In this document: in pieces, positions 10,841-22,870 of the stretch
How positions within the stretch are numbered: position 1 is the first letter of the stretch
Layout of the letters: each line of letters begins with the position of its first letter
DNA from: Linum tenue
Lineage: Eukaryota; Streptophyta; Magnoliopsida; Malpighiales; Linaceae
Direction of reading: 5' to 3'
DNA: 64,000 nucleotides
Assembly: GCA_946122785.1 (NCBI GenBank)
Contig: CAMGYJ010000008.1
Location: 6,101,742-6,165,741 of the forward strand
The notes under the pieces: generated by a model
The model's database searches: none
What the model was told of the DNA's origin: nothing
The model's input: only the letters and a program-made list of their open reading frames with translations
Translations under genes and position numbers: made by a program

Positions 10841-13800
10841 CTATAGAATCTTGCCATAAGGTCTCATTTCTCTGGGCAGGCCTTCGTAGTTACCAGAGTT
10901 GACATCAGCTTGCAACATGGGTCGATTCCCGTTCTTAAGGATGCCTTCTGCTAAGTGCTCTTTGCTTGGTGTCAGCATTACGAAATTTGGATCCGCTCGT
11001 TGGTAGCTGCATGCATAGGGAGAGATGAATAACAACATAGGCATTCAAAAACCTGTAGCTGTGTAAGAAGTACGATCGTAAAAAAGCATGTTCACGAACC
11101 TGGCTTCTCGGAGGTTTTCCACACGGATGCCAAAACCGTATCCTGTTTTTCCAGTCATTCGATCTCTGGTAGCTGCAAGAACATGGGAACAAGAAGTTAG
11201 TCAATCTCCACAGAGTTTCCTAAAACAGTACATAATGTCAATATGGCATCAATAGCATATCACTGATGCTTCAGACCACTGAATCGACGAGAGCAATATC
11301 GCCAAAATATAACCTCTAATCACATTCAGAAATAACCTAGCTTTCAGCAATCCAACTTCGGACATAAACAAGGAAGTAAACGCGAAGAAAGGTAGAACAG
11401 TTGTGCAATACATAACCTGTCAGGATGATTTACAAATTACAACAGAGGAAGCAACTAAGAAGTAAATCAAGTAAATAAGATAGCAAGGCACCTGTAATGT
11501 TGAAGGTAAATGAAGGTTTCCACCATGATTTGAATGCCAATGCAACAGATGAGGCCAAGGGACCAATCTTTGCCTGCAAAAATTAGATCAAGGATATGAC
11601 AATGTGCACTCCTATAATATGAAGTTATTTGAGGGTGAGACTGCATCTAAGTAGTACCTTAAGAAGGAAATTCTTATTGGCCTGCCAGGATGCAGCAACA
11701 TTGAAGGTGGAGTCTTGTAGATCTTTCGACACTTTCGCCTCATCGATCCTTTCAATAACATGAATATATGAATATGTTAGAACTAAACATGCAACTTGAA
11801 TATGACAGTTGTAACCTAAATTACCTTGTCTTCAACTCGAATCCGAAGTCGATATAATTTGTGATTCCAACTACTTCATTTCCTTCAAATGGATTCTTCA
11901 CCTGTGCAGGTGGTGGTGAAACAGTCAACACTTATACAAGATAAATCGAACTTTGTGAAAACAGTAAGTACTTAAGCCTATCAATCTGTATAAGTTATAA
12001 CTTATAACATTTCGATATTAATGCAATAACTATTTCTAAAAGAAGCATATAGTCATCAGACAAGATACTTTCACCAGTTTGATGACCCAACGACATTCTA
12101 GTCCAGTAACACAAAACTAAAACCTTGAATCCAGAGCTCTCAAAACAACAATTTTGGGATATAACACTGTACAACCCTATGCAAAGAGTCAATTTCCTAA
12201 GCCCTTAAAAATGCCAGAAAATATGATCATGAACTTTTAAATGCGTATGATCTAATGGTTCACCACTAAGTACTAACAACGTAAAATTTCCATCAGACAA
12301 TTAGTTGAAAAAATTAAGAAACAATTTCTGCACAGAGTGGCTAATTAGGGGGCGTTATTAACAATTAATAGCAAATGTAGGAACAATGAATAGAGAGTAA
12401 GAGAAATTAAGAACATACACGTCTCTGAACCACCACATGTTGATAGAACGAGGCAATAAACTGCAATACAAAACAAGCATTTGATATTGGTCAGTTGAAA
12501 TGCTTTTGCCGCAAATCACTTGCTAACGTCAAATAAAGGAACTTTTATGAAAATTTAAGCAAGTTCTAATACACTGCAGGCGAACAACAGTTAGAACTTC
12601 AATATACTTAAGTCGACATACGTTACATGCAAATGTGAACAAAGAATTAAATAATAATATGTATAACAAGGCCAAAGGCACAAACCTGGGAACTTTGAGC
12701 AAGTTCAAGACCAAAATTAAAGGAAGGACTTATGGGGCTCGCTGATCCTACTCCATATCCAAGTGCGGCACTCCAGTTCCTGGGATTCTTGTACTTGGCA
12801 CCATTCACACTACCAACTAATAAGAAATAGCCAGCCAAACAATGACGTTTTGCAAATTGAAAGAAAAAATTGTTCTTTATCGACGGCTATCCATAAACTA
12901 TTGCATAGTATAGCAGTGCCATGGAAAGAGTAGAAGCCCTATAACGATTGGCAACCATCTGAATGTAAGAGTTCACCAGAACTGGCCTAGAAAATGTGCA
13001 ATGAACTAGACCACTATTTCAGAGGACATTAAAGCACAATCTTCTCCGTTTTTCGACCAACAGTACCCCCGTAAGTGCCTTTTCTCACGAGTCCTTTAAC
13101 CAGAACCATCTTAATTAACAGAAAAATTGCTTCATTTTTTTCATAAACGACAATAAATGCTGCTAGGTTCTGAATATCCTCACAGTTATTGGCCACCTCT
13201 CCTAGTTATTTCAACAAAATGTCATGATGGATGTTAACCAAATGCAACTACAATAGGAACTGACAGATAAACAAGAATTATGCATGGAAGGTAGAAAATG
13301 AATGAGAAACAGAAGAGAAAATGAATAGCATGCACTGTGTAGAACTGCCATTATTCACTTAACACATGCATACAGCCGAACAGAAATAGAATGAAATACA
13401 AGTGGGACTAGACACTATATATATATATAATGATCCAAAGATGCACAATCCATAAAACCCAATCAAGGAGAAGTGCAACTTACACTGAGGCTCATACTGT
13501 ACTCCAAGAGACAACCTTCCGATCTTGCTTACTAACCATGCATTCTTTGGCAACTCCTCTTGCACTGAAATTTAAAAGCAACAAGATCCAAATAATGAGG
13601 TAAGTTTGTGGCGACTGCAGACTTTGCACAGACAATGTTACATCTGAGAAATGAAACAAGGGGAAATACGGCTTGTCCAGTTAGTCCTACAATAAGCTAG
13701 GACATTCATTATATCTACATAGTTTTACTACACCTACAAGCAAAAGGCAACACGGTGGCTCCAATTGATAAGCACTCGGAGCCATATCTCAGTCCCATGA

Positions 13801-14776
13801 CTCCATAATCTTCAGAAGCAACTCTGAAATAACGACCTCCATCGTAAGAACACATTTGAGAAGCAGGCTTATAAACTATCAAAACCTAAAATGCTAAAGG
13901 GACAAAGCAGTACCTCTTCCTCAATAATAAGGGCAATATACCGAACGCTCCCACTCCAAATCTCGGATAGAAAGCACATGATCTCAGTCGTAGAATACTG
14001 AAGGAAGCAAAGCAATATGCCTAAGCAATTTCACATTTTGACATACTTAGAAACGAAATTGCGGATTGGAAGGTGGGGAGTTAGCTTACGGATCAGAGTT
14101 TGATGCATAGATGTCCATGAATGTATGAGGATCATGCACATCACTGCTGCCATGAAGAAACGTAAAACTATCACATCTAACTAACATAAGGCCAGAACCA
14201 GAGAGCAAATACGAACGACAACAGCACCTTTGCCAGCGGAAAAATGCACTTCCGTCAACATTCTCCTCAGGCTTGTGGTCCAATGGCCCTGAAACCTAAT
14301 GAGCAAATCAAGTTAAGGTCAAAACGAATACTTCCAAGTTTCCAAATCACTAGATTCAGAATTAAACACTCAAAAGGACGAGAAAAGAGAATTAGGATTT
14401 ACAGTTGCAATCAAATCCACATGAGGATCGTCAATTGGCTTCAGCATGATCATGGTGGTGAAATGCTTGGCTTCCTCGAAATAATCCTCGAACAGGCATT
14501 TCAAAGCCAGCTTCCCAAACAACAAGTTGTACGACGACTCCAGCATCCTGCCATAACACCCCACGATTTCTAAATTCCGCCACCACCACCGCCTCCGCCA
14601 CTGCTACCACGCAGCGACATTGGAAAGAGGGAAGAAAAGAACGATAGACAAACAAAAAAGCAGAGGAATCGGTAATTCGGTAACCTGTTGCGGGCGGCGA
14701 GAGGCGGGAAGTCGAAGAGCGGAGGGACGAGAACCATCGGCGGTGGCGGTGCCGAGGAGGTGACGACGTTCCCCAT
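10841..14776 (-). CDS. Conserved plant protein, beta-barrel-like (candidate mitochondrial OM47)
   Basis: Exons in transcript order: 14776-14685, 14547-14403, 14295-14228, 14143-14090, 13997-13914, 13823-13738, 13564-13484, 12816-12686, 12460-12419, 11901-11825, 11748-11658, 11573-11492, 11172-11100, 11006-10841; 423 residues with all phases consistent. It starts MGNVVTSSAPPPP and ends MRPYGKIL. There is no signal peptide or hydrophobic helix. The middle and C-terminus have alternating polar/apolar stretches with Gly and aromatic residues (SWWKPSFTFNITATRDRMTG, TGYGFGIRV), as in outer-membrane beta-barrels. Length and style suggest the plant mitochondrial outer-membrane protein OM47 (about 47 kDa), but I assign this from memory with low certainty. 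The splice structure is much firmer than the function. One donor (13738/13737, CTT|gtaggt) was chosen because only it keeps frame. Confidence 0.75.
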
Positions 14777-16074
14777 TGTGTCGTTTGTTCGGAAGAAGCC
14801 TGCGGTGGCTGAACGCAAGGAATTGATGGGAGAGGAGGAGGAGGAGAAGAGTGGGAAGAAGGGATTGATGATGATGATGGTGATTGTTCTCCGTGGCGCG
14901 CCGGTTACATGCGCAGATACTCGCGAAGTTCTGAAAATGGCGGTCGCGCCCAACGAAGTAATAGGATCTCGTTAATACACTCCTCCCCAAAGATGATTAT
15001 GATTTATGAATGCTTTGATTTCAAATCTAGAATAAGCAAAAGCGCCCAAATACTGTAATGGCTAAAAGCCCACCTTAGAAGCCTAGCATGCAGACCAGCC
15101 CACTAAAAAGGCTTCAGCCCAATAGAGCATCGAGTGGCTGGAGTTTTGAGCTATGGGAGGGAGTCCAATGGACTGATACAGTTGAAGTGATGCTGGGCCG
15201 CCAAATCCTATGGGCTTTGGACGTCTATTAAAGCTCCTTCTTTCTTTCGAGCACTTTTCCTATCCTACCAATGAAGAACAAATTAACGGCCACTAGCCAT
15301 CCATGATCCACCACATAAGCCGCCGTCAGCATCATGGCCATGGATCAGATTCAGAGTATTGATCGAGCATGGAGGGAGAGAGTTGGGAATATGGAACAGA
15401 ATCATAAAAGGCCTTGGAGTCTCTTATCTTCTCGCATGGTTGAGAGTTGAAACTTGAGAGCCATGCATCAAAGAACCTTACTAACTTTATAAAAAAAAAA
15501 AGTGATTGATCACGAAGAAAAAGAACCAAACTAGTGGAGACATTTAACTGGACTACACTTTCCATCAAAGTAGTCCTGTACATTTGATGGGTGAGATTTG
15601 GTTGAAAGTTTATGTTTATTTTAGGTAAGTTGTCCGAGAAAGAGCACGTAAAAAGGGGTAATGAGTATGATCGAATCTACCACATCAAGATGTATGTTGT
15701 TTTCGGATAACCGTGAATATCGGAAAGTCATCCCATCTCAAATATCATTATTATTGAAGAACTTCATTGTTGAAAATGCTCCTTCAGAACTTGAAGTTGC
15801 TTTATGTAAAGTCAACACTAACATTAACGTATAAAATTAAAGCCCAATGAGTATTCTAGGAGGAATTTAACGGAGTTGGACAACAAATAACCATCGACCA
15901 AACGACGTTTAAATTTAGTGACTATAAGAAAAAAAATTTGTTTAGTGAATTTTTTTTTGATGAATTGAATGATCAAACCTGTAATTTAGTCTAATAGTAT
16001 TAGACAAAGACAAATAGATTTGGATAACTAAACAACAAATATGGACATGTACTAGGAAATTGAAAAAGAACAAT
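14777..16074. other. Intergenic region, no gene seen
   Basis: Upstream region of the minus-strand beta-barrel-like gene, then AT-rich spacer. The frames overlapping 14777-14990 are upstream continuations or antisense of its first exon and are not supported. An A-run lies near 15490. Confidence 0.45.
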
Positions 16075-16284
16075 TGTGGACGTGGTATAAGAGGTTAAAA
16101 GGCTTAACTATCCCTTTCCCAACAACTCGAGTTATTGGGGCTAAGTGGTTAGTTCGCTAACATGGTATCAGAGCCTAGAACCGAAAGGTCATGGTTTCGA
16201 ATCCTCATAACAACCCCATTTCATGCCAATTCGTTTAGCACAAGGAATGGTATGTCCAACCTGTGCAAACTAAAGCCTCGTGGT
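16075..16284 (+). mobile_element. TRIM-like remnant, 5' LTR and internal part
   Basis: Related to the TRIM at 402-694. It has an LTR-like stretch 16075-16162 with the shared core CCCAACAACTCGAGTTATTG, ending AACA. This is followed at once by the tRNA-Met primer site TGGTATCAGAGCC (16163-16175) and an internal part sharing CCCATTT, TTTAGCACA and CCTGTGCAAACT with the complete copy. No purine tract or second LTR follows, so it is truncated at its 3' side. It sits just upstream of the L-aspartate oxidase gene. The right edge is approximate. Confidence 0.65.
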
Positions 16285-17316
16285 TTGGCAGCACAAGGGT
16301 TCAACCTGTGCAAACCGTAAAAACTGATGGCGCCAATTTCTGCGATGGTTCTGACTCTCAAGGACCAAAACCCCAAAACAAGAGGCCAACTAGAAACCAT
16401 TCTCTTCTTCTTTCCCTGACCTTTGCGTGTTATCGGTGGCGCCTCGAAATTTCTCTTTCTCCTCTCTCTTTCGCTCTGTTTTTTGTACCGTTGGGGAAAT
16501 TGCCCTTTCGCTGTCGAACACATTCGCGCTTCGGAAATCGGGTTTGGTTTTATGCACCGAGCCGGAAGGACGACCAGCTGCATTCGTCGTCGGCTTAACT
16601 GCTTAAGCAACGTCTCGCAATAGTCGTGGGTTAATTACTGACTCATCTTCCTGCTAGCAAGAGCCGCGTTTTTGTTTCTGGATCTGTCTACCAATGGTGA
16701 TGATTTGAGGATTAGAAAAACCCAGATTCGGGATTGTGCTTTTTTTCAGAATTTTGGTGAAGAAACATCCCAGTAAGTTGTTTTCTTTTTTTTATCCTTT
16801 AACCTTTCAGGTTGGTCTTTTCGATTTGCATTTTTTGGGTCTTGAGTATGTGCTTGGAATTCGGAGTTGGACTGCCCGGGAAAGTCCTGGAAATTTTGGT
16901 AAAAGCTATTTGGATCCACCGAATGCCCGTTTCCCTCCTCTTCTTTTTGTTCCCGGATATGGTGTTCTTCAGGACTTGCAGTACGGGAAGCAGAAAGTGC
17001 TTCTCTTTTGCATGTTGTTCTAGTTTCGAGCTGGTTACAACCACCGGAAGTCTTGTAAAACTCTCCATGTACCAAGTGAAATTCTGCAAAAAGTTTGCTT
17101 CTGGGCGGTGAGATATAGAAATATAAGCTGAAAAGACTTGCCTTTCGGCTTAGTTAAATGGAATAAGTGGAGCATCGAAACAGGGAGGGATGCCGATTGC
17201 ATGGCGAATCAGTTATCCTTGCTTCAAATTTGATGCTCTTTCTTTGGTGGGTAATCTCAATTTTCATATTGAACAGGTAAAGAATTTCAGATTTCGAAAC
17301 AGAGTTTCTGTTCTCA
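16285..17316 (+). other. L-aspartate oxidase promoter/5' UTR region
   Basis: About 1 kb before the start codon, with no supported coding gene. TTGAACAG|GTAAAG (near 17270-17282) resembles both splice junctions, so a 5' UTR intron is possible. A TRIM remnant forms the left border. Confidence 0.4.
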
Positions 17317-20039
17317 ATGGCTGCGAGTGTAGCGACAGGAAGCAGCAACCTCCATTCTGGATTCAATACCAGCAGGCGTCTTCAGAGCGGTAGACAATCA
17401 GCCTGTACTAACTCCCCAGCGCTTTCCTTCAATGGATGGTTGCACAAGGATCTTTCATGGTAAATTTACACGGGGGATCTTTAATTTTCTCAAACGGTTC
17501 TTTTTCACTGATTTTGCTTGTGTGGAGTTTTGGTTGAATTTGGAGTTCAAAATTTTCTCTAGTGATTGAGGGCCTTGCTCATGATACCATCTCTTTGGCA
17601 TTTTTGGTCTTCGTTCAGGTCTCAAGGGGCATTCAAGGTCTTGGAGATGCCAAAAAAATGTAATCTCTCTCAATCAGCTGTAACAAGGAGGCTCAGTGTG
17701 TCATCCTGCATTGGAGATGGTGGTTCCACAAAGTACTTTGATTTTGCAGTCATTGGAAGTGGGGTGGCTGGCCTCCGGTATGCTCTTGAAGTCGCAAAGC
17801 ATGGAACTGTTGCAGTCATCACCAAGGCCGAGCCTCATGAGAGCAATACAAATTATGCTCAAGGTGGTGTTAGTGCTGTTTTGTGTCCTAAAGACTCTGT
17901 AGAGAGCCACATGCAGGACACAATCGTAGCTGGAGCTTATCTATGTGATGAAGAGACTGTCAGGGTAAGATCAAGGGAAATCGTGACCGGTTTCCAAATA
18001 TCTTGAGTTGGCTGTTTATTCATGTTAAACTTGTAACCTTTCATTAGGTTGTGTGCACAGAAGGCCCCGAGAGGATTAGAGAGCTTATAGCCATGGGAGC
18101 AATGTTTGACCATGGGGAGGATGGAAATTTGCATCTAGCAAGGGAAGGAGGGCACTCCCATCGAAGGATTGTCCATGCTGCTGATATGACTGGTAGGGAG
18201 ATCGAGCGAGCTTTGCTGCAGGCAGTTATCAATGATCCTAATATCTCCGTCTTCCAACATCATTTTGCTATAGATCTGCTAACTTCACAGGTTATTGATC
18301 TGGTGTTTCAAGTATTCTCTTATGGTCGATTTCAGAGAGCCTTTCTTGGCAAATAAAAAGAATTCAGGGATCCCAGTTGGACTGTGTAAACTAACGAAGT
18401 TCTGTTGCTGGAAATGTAGGATGGCCCTGACACAGTTTGCCGTGGTGTTGATACTTTGAATACTGAAACACAAGAGGTGATTATTGGGCTTACTGAACCC
18501 TGTCAGTTAACGACATTAAAGTTGTTGTCTTGGAGTCTTGCTGATATTATCATTTTCAATTTTTCTTCATCAGGTAATTCGATTTCTTTCAAGGGTCACA
18601 TTACTTGCATCTGGTGGAGCTGGGCATATCTATCCTTGCACAACAAATCCCCTGGTACATTTCTTTTTATAATCTCCACTATCTGGCGAGCTATTATTGT
18701 TTGACAAACCAATGGAACTGTTTCAAAGATGTTTCCTGTGTCTAATTTATTTGTATTTAGAGCATTTCATGTATAAAATATCTTACTATCATGTAGTTGG
18801 TGATTCCTCTGTATCTTCGTGACATGTTATTTTGGTCAATCATTAGGTGGCTACTGGAGATGGGATGGCTATGGCTCATAGAGCTCAAGCTGTGATTTCG
18901 AATATGGAGTAAGTATCAAGTAACCACTCATTCAAAACTTACCCATTTGACTCTTCTACTCCTTGGCGATCAGTATTTGGGTCCGCTTTCACATCTAAAT
19001 GGCTTTGCTGCTTCTGCTCACCCTCAGGTTTGTGCAATTTCATCCAACTGCTTTGGCCGATGAAGGGCTTCCGATAAAACTCAAAAAAACCCGAGAGAAC
19101 GCCTTTCTCATTTCCGAAGCTGTCAGAGGTGATGGAGGCATTCTGTACAATTTAAGCATGGAAAGGTTCATGCCAAAATATGATGAGAGAGCTGAGCTAG
19201 CTCCCCGTGATGTGGTAGCAAGAGCAATCGATGATCAGCTTAAGAAACATAATGATAAATATGTTCTGCTTGACATAAGCCATAAGCCAAAGGAAAAGAT
19301 CTTATCCCACTTCCCCAACATAGCCGCTGAGTGCCTCCAGCATGGGCTGGACATTACTCAGCAGCCCATTCCTGTTGTTCCAGCTGCACACTACATGTGT
19401 GGCGGAGTCCGTGCTGGGCTTGAGGGTGAGACAAACGTGCGAGGTCTTTATGTGGCAGGTGAGGTTGCTTGCACTGGTTTGCATGGAGCAAATAGACTTG
19501 CCAGCAACTCGTTGCTTGAGGCACTAGTTTTTGCTAGAAGAGCTGTCCAGCCCTCTATCGACCACAAGAAAAGTTCTAGCCTTGATCTCAGTGCTTCAAG
19601 TTGTTGGGCTCGCCCTGTAGTCCCCAATGCTCTCGGAACTGATACGATGGATACCATATTGGGCAAAACCGAGGAAGTGAGGAGAGAACTGCAATCAATT
19701 ATGTGGAGGTATGTCGGGATTGTTCGCTCAACATCAATGCTAAAAACTGCCTTAGAACGAGTGGATCAGTTGGAAACACAGTGGGAGAAGTTCTTATTCG
19801 AGCAGGGCTGGAAGCAGACAATGGTGGCTCTCGAGGCTTGTGAAATGAGGAACCTCTTCTGTAGTGCGAAACTGGTGGTGGGCAGCGCGATGGCTAGGCA
19901 GGAAAGCCGAGGACTCCACTACACCATCGATTTCCCACATGTCCAGGAAAGTATGAGGCTGCCAACAGTGATTTTCCCTTCCGCTGCTGTGAATGGTACA
20001 TGGAGCTCACGGCAGCTACACAAAGAGGTTGTCTGTTAG
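17317..20039 (+). CDS. AO: L-aspartate oxidase, chloroplastic
   Basis: FAD enzyme oxidising L-aspartate to iminoaspartate, the first step of plastid NAD biosynthesis (bacterial NadB homologue). Exons: 17317-17459, 17619-17964, 18048-18290, 18420-18476, 18574-18654, 18847-18908, 19028-20039; 647 residues, close to the plant length of about 650. Residues 1 to about 80 are a Ser/Arg-rich transit peptide. The FAD dinucleotide motif GSGVAGL begins at about residue 94. TNYAQGGVSAV, the HPTAL loop (RFVQFHPTALADEG), ISEAVRGDGG and AAHYMCGGV follow as in NadB and the related succinate dehydrogenase flavoprotein. The C-terminal helical domain ends HKEVVC. The long last exon and phased joins support the model. 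It resembles no neighbour in function. Confidence 0.93.
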
Positions 20040-20657
20040 GGATGTAACAGGTTCTGTTCTTGATAGTTTTCCGACCCGAAGCCGTTTTCTTTTAGGATGC
20101 CCTTCGATCATTCTTTTACATGAAAATTTGTGCTGAACCATTGTTTGGCAATCAATGAAATGTGATTATCCTGGTTCTCTGCAAATTGTAGCTCAGATCT
20201 GGGGTTTTCTATAGAGAAAGAAATTAATTATCTATATCCTTGTCAATCAGAAGCGTCATATGAACCTTTTGAGATCCATTGTTTCTCGAGACATTAGCAG
20301 ATCTTCCTCAGCAGGGTAAAACTAATGTTCCTATATTTGTTGCTGTACTAAGATAAATATTATGGTCTCTTTACAGTACGATGTACTTTTTGACAAAACA
20401 AGATGCAAGTGCTGACATGTTTTCCTTTGTCTCTTACCATAAATCTTATCCCCGTGAAGAGCAAATTTGGCAGCACCTTCTAAAGTTTTTCTAATGTTTC
20501 TTCTTACTTTAGTGATGTCTTTGCCAATCAACGGTACATGTGAACTTTATAAAGTACAAAGAGGTCTGATCACTTGCCATCAAGGTTGGAACTCTTAAAA
20601 CAGCTCAAGTTGCTTCTTCTTTTTCTGTTTGGCTTTCTGTACTTCCTTGGCCCAGAA
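20040..20657. other. AO 3' flank and GDSL gene promoter
   Basis: AO 3' UTR (AATCAATGAAATG near 20150 could act as a poly(A) signal), then the promoter and 5' UTR of the GDSL gene. The frame in phase with the GDSL gene opens upstream, but its first ATG is at 20658. Confidence 0.45.
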
Positions 20658-21414
20658 ATGGACTCAATGAAGCTGCTGGTCGGAGTGTTTGGGACTCTAG
20701 TGCTGAAAATGGTGACAGATGTGACCCTGGTGGGATCTCATGCTGACGTGCGGAACTGCAAGTTCCCGGCTATGTACAACTTTGGGGACTCTAATTCTGA
20801 TACTGGAGGAATATCTGCAGCTCTAGGAGAGATCCCTCCACCGAATGGAGAAACCTTCTTCGGGCATCCTTCAGGAAGATCTTGTGATGGCCGTCTCATC
20901 ATAGATTTCATTGGTAAGAAGAAAACCGAAACCAAGTCCTCCATGTTAAAGAAATACCAAGCTTGAGAATTCCAGCAGTTATGTCTTTTTCTTGTGGTTT
21001 TGATGAACAGCTGAGAGACTGAAGTTGCCATATCTTAGCGCATACCTGGACTCAGTCGGTACAGACTTCAGACATGGTGCGAATTTTGCAACCGGAGGCT
21101 CATCGATTCGTCCAGGTGGCTATAGTCCATTTCATTTGGGTGTGCAGATTTCTCAGTTCAAGCAATTCAAAGCTCGGACGAACAGACTTCGTAACCAGAG
21201 GAATCTTCCAAGGGCAATGGAATTCTCAAAAGCTCTCTATACATTCGACATTGGACAGAATGACCTCGCCTATGGCTTCCAACACTCTTCAGAGGAAGAT
21301 GTCTGGAAGTCGATACCAGATATTCTCAGCCAGTTTGCAGAGGCAGTTAAGGTAAGTAAAGCGAAAAAAACCAGTTCAAAATAATGTTGACACTTGAATT
21401 CTTTAAAAGATAAA

Positions 21415-22870
21415 GGCAAAATACACTTTCATAGCCATAACTTTTCGCGTTATGACAAATATAGCCAGTTTTTGAAAAATACAATCGTATAGCCATTCCG
21501 TCCCAAACTTTAACGGCAACATTGTAAATGCTGACTGTACTAACATTTTCTGGTGACGTGGCGATTTTTCGTTTAAACCAATCCTAGGTGGAAAGTTTCA
21601 TTTCTTATTAATTTACTATTATAATTGCAATAAAAAGTAAAAATAACAATACATAAAAATGGACATGCCTTCTTCATCTTCTTTTCCCCTTCTTTCCATC
21701 TACCCAGGAGACCCATCCGGATCATCTCTTCCCCGTCGGCTGTCGTCGATTGACTTTCACCCATATTATTTTGTCCCACTTCTCAGTAAAACCCCTCCAC
21801 CATCACTGCAAATCGACGTCGACACACATAAATCCATTCCCCTTAGCCCAGCGAACAAGAAAATGCACTTTCAACGACCCATCGAGTCGGAAATAGCTAG
21901 GGAGGAGGCCACGGAGTCACCAGCAGTCGAGGAGTCAAGGTCGCCAACTCCAACAATCTCTTCCGACGCCGCCATTGTCACGAAGCTCCACGATTTATCC
22001 AGTCCCTTCCGACTTCTACACCGCCACCCTAATCGCAGCCGCCACCACTAAACAGAGGGAATCACATCGTCTTCTCCAACAAGATCTCGTCTTCTCCAAC
22101 CACCCACCACCGCCAAAACTTGATTCATTGACCCCCTAACAGAAACCCATAGAGCATAAACTCGATTCTGCAGAAAAGAAACACGATTTCGCCGCCAAAA
22201 CCCATCTTCCCAAACTTCATCCTTATGCACCAGATTCGCATCCAAATTCAAATTCAAATGTCTTGACTCCTCCCCAGCAACAGTTTCCTCTTCACTCTCC
22301 CCACCGGCGGCCTAAAATCCACAACTAGGTTAAGCTCTCTTCTCCTCTCTCTCTCTCTCGCTCTCGTCGGCGGCAAAAATGGGTCCAAGCGCCTCCGCAA
22401 CAAGATCGCCGCCTTCTCCACCCACCTGAAGAAGCGGATCCAGAAGGGTCCCGTCCGTGGCATATCCCTCAAGCTCCATCAGAAGGGTCTGCATCCTTGC
22501 CGAGAGCCGCATTCTACCATCTTCGTCAAAAATTTCTTGCTCTGTGGTGGAGAAGAAGAGTGGGAAAAGAGATAAGGGAGAGAGAGAATGGGAAGGGAGG
22601 GTATTTTCCGAAAGAGAGAATTGTGGTGAAATAAAATAATTGAGGAAATTATTTAAAATAAAAATTTAAATTGAGGTGGCTGTCATGTGGCATACATTTG
22701 ATGACGTGTACATCCACATCATTGGAGAGTTAACGGTGTTAAAGTTTTGTAACGAAAATGGCTAAAGTTGTCAAGCAAGTTTTCAAAAGTGGCTATACGA
22801 GTGTATTTTTCAAAAAGTGGCTATATTTGTCACAACGCGAAAAGTTATGGCTATGAAATTGTATTTTGCC
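21415..22870. mobile_element. Mutator-like element (Pack-MULE) inside the Helitron
   Basis: A 1,456-bp element with long, imperfect terminal inverted repeats of roughly 100-150 bp. The left end reads GGCAAAATACACTTTCATAG; the right end reverse-complements to GGCAAAATACAATTTCATAG. The 9-bp direct duplication AAAGATAAA flanks it (21406-21414 and 22871-22879). Long inverted repeats with a 9-bp duplication are diagnostic of MULEs. No transposase. It contains a ribosomal protein eS17 fragment, so it is of Pack-MULE type. The target is the extreme 5' end of the Helitron. Confidence 0.88.
22384..22476 (+). pseudogene. Captured ribosomal protein eS17 (RPS17) fragment in MULE
   Basis: About 31 codons read [15 protein letters not shown] then [16 protein letters not shown]. 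This is the well-conserved core of cytosolic 40S ribosomal protein eS17. The reading continues into unrelated sequence on both sides, with no start or complete gene. Placement within the MULE terminal repeats makes it a transduplicated host fragment. The bases just downstream (CATCAGAAGGGTCTG) depart from eS17. Confidence 0.82.

Noticed and set aside
14570..14990. Overlapping 95-128-residue frames on both strands upstream of the beta-barrel-like gene
   Set aside because: Shadows of a GC-rich first exon and 5' UTR; only the frame starting at 14776 joins the later exons.
21659..22051. 130-residue open frame inside the MULE
   Set aside because: Pro/Ser-rich, no family signature and no splice support; probably part of captured or internal MULE sequence without a product.
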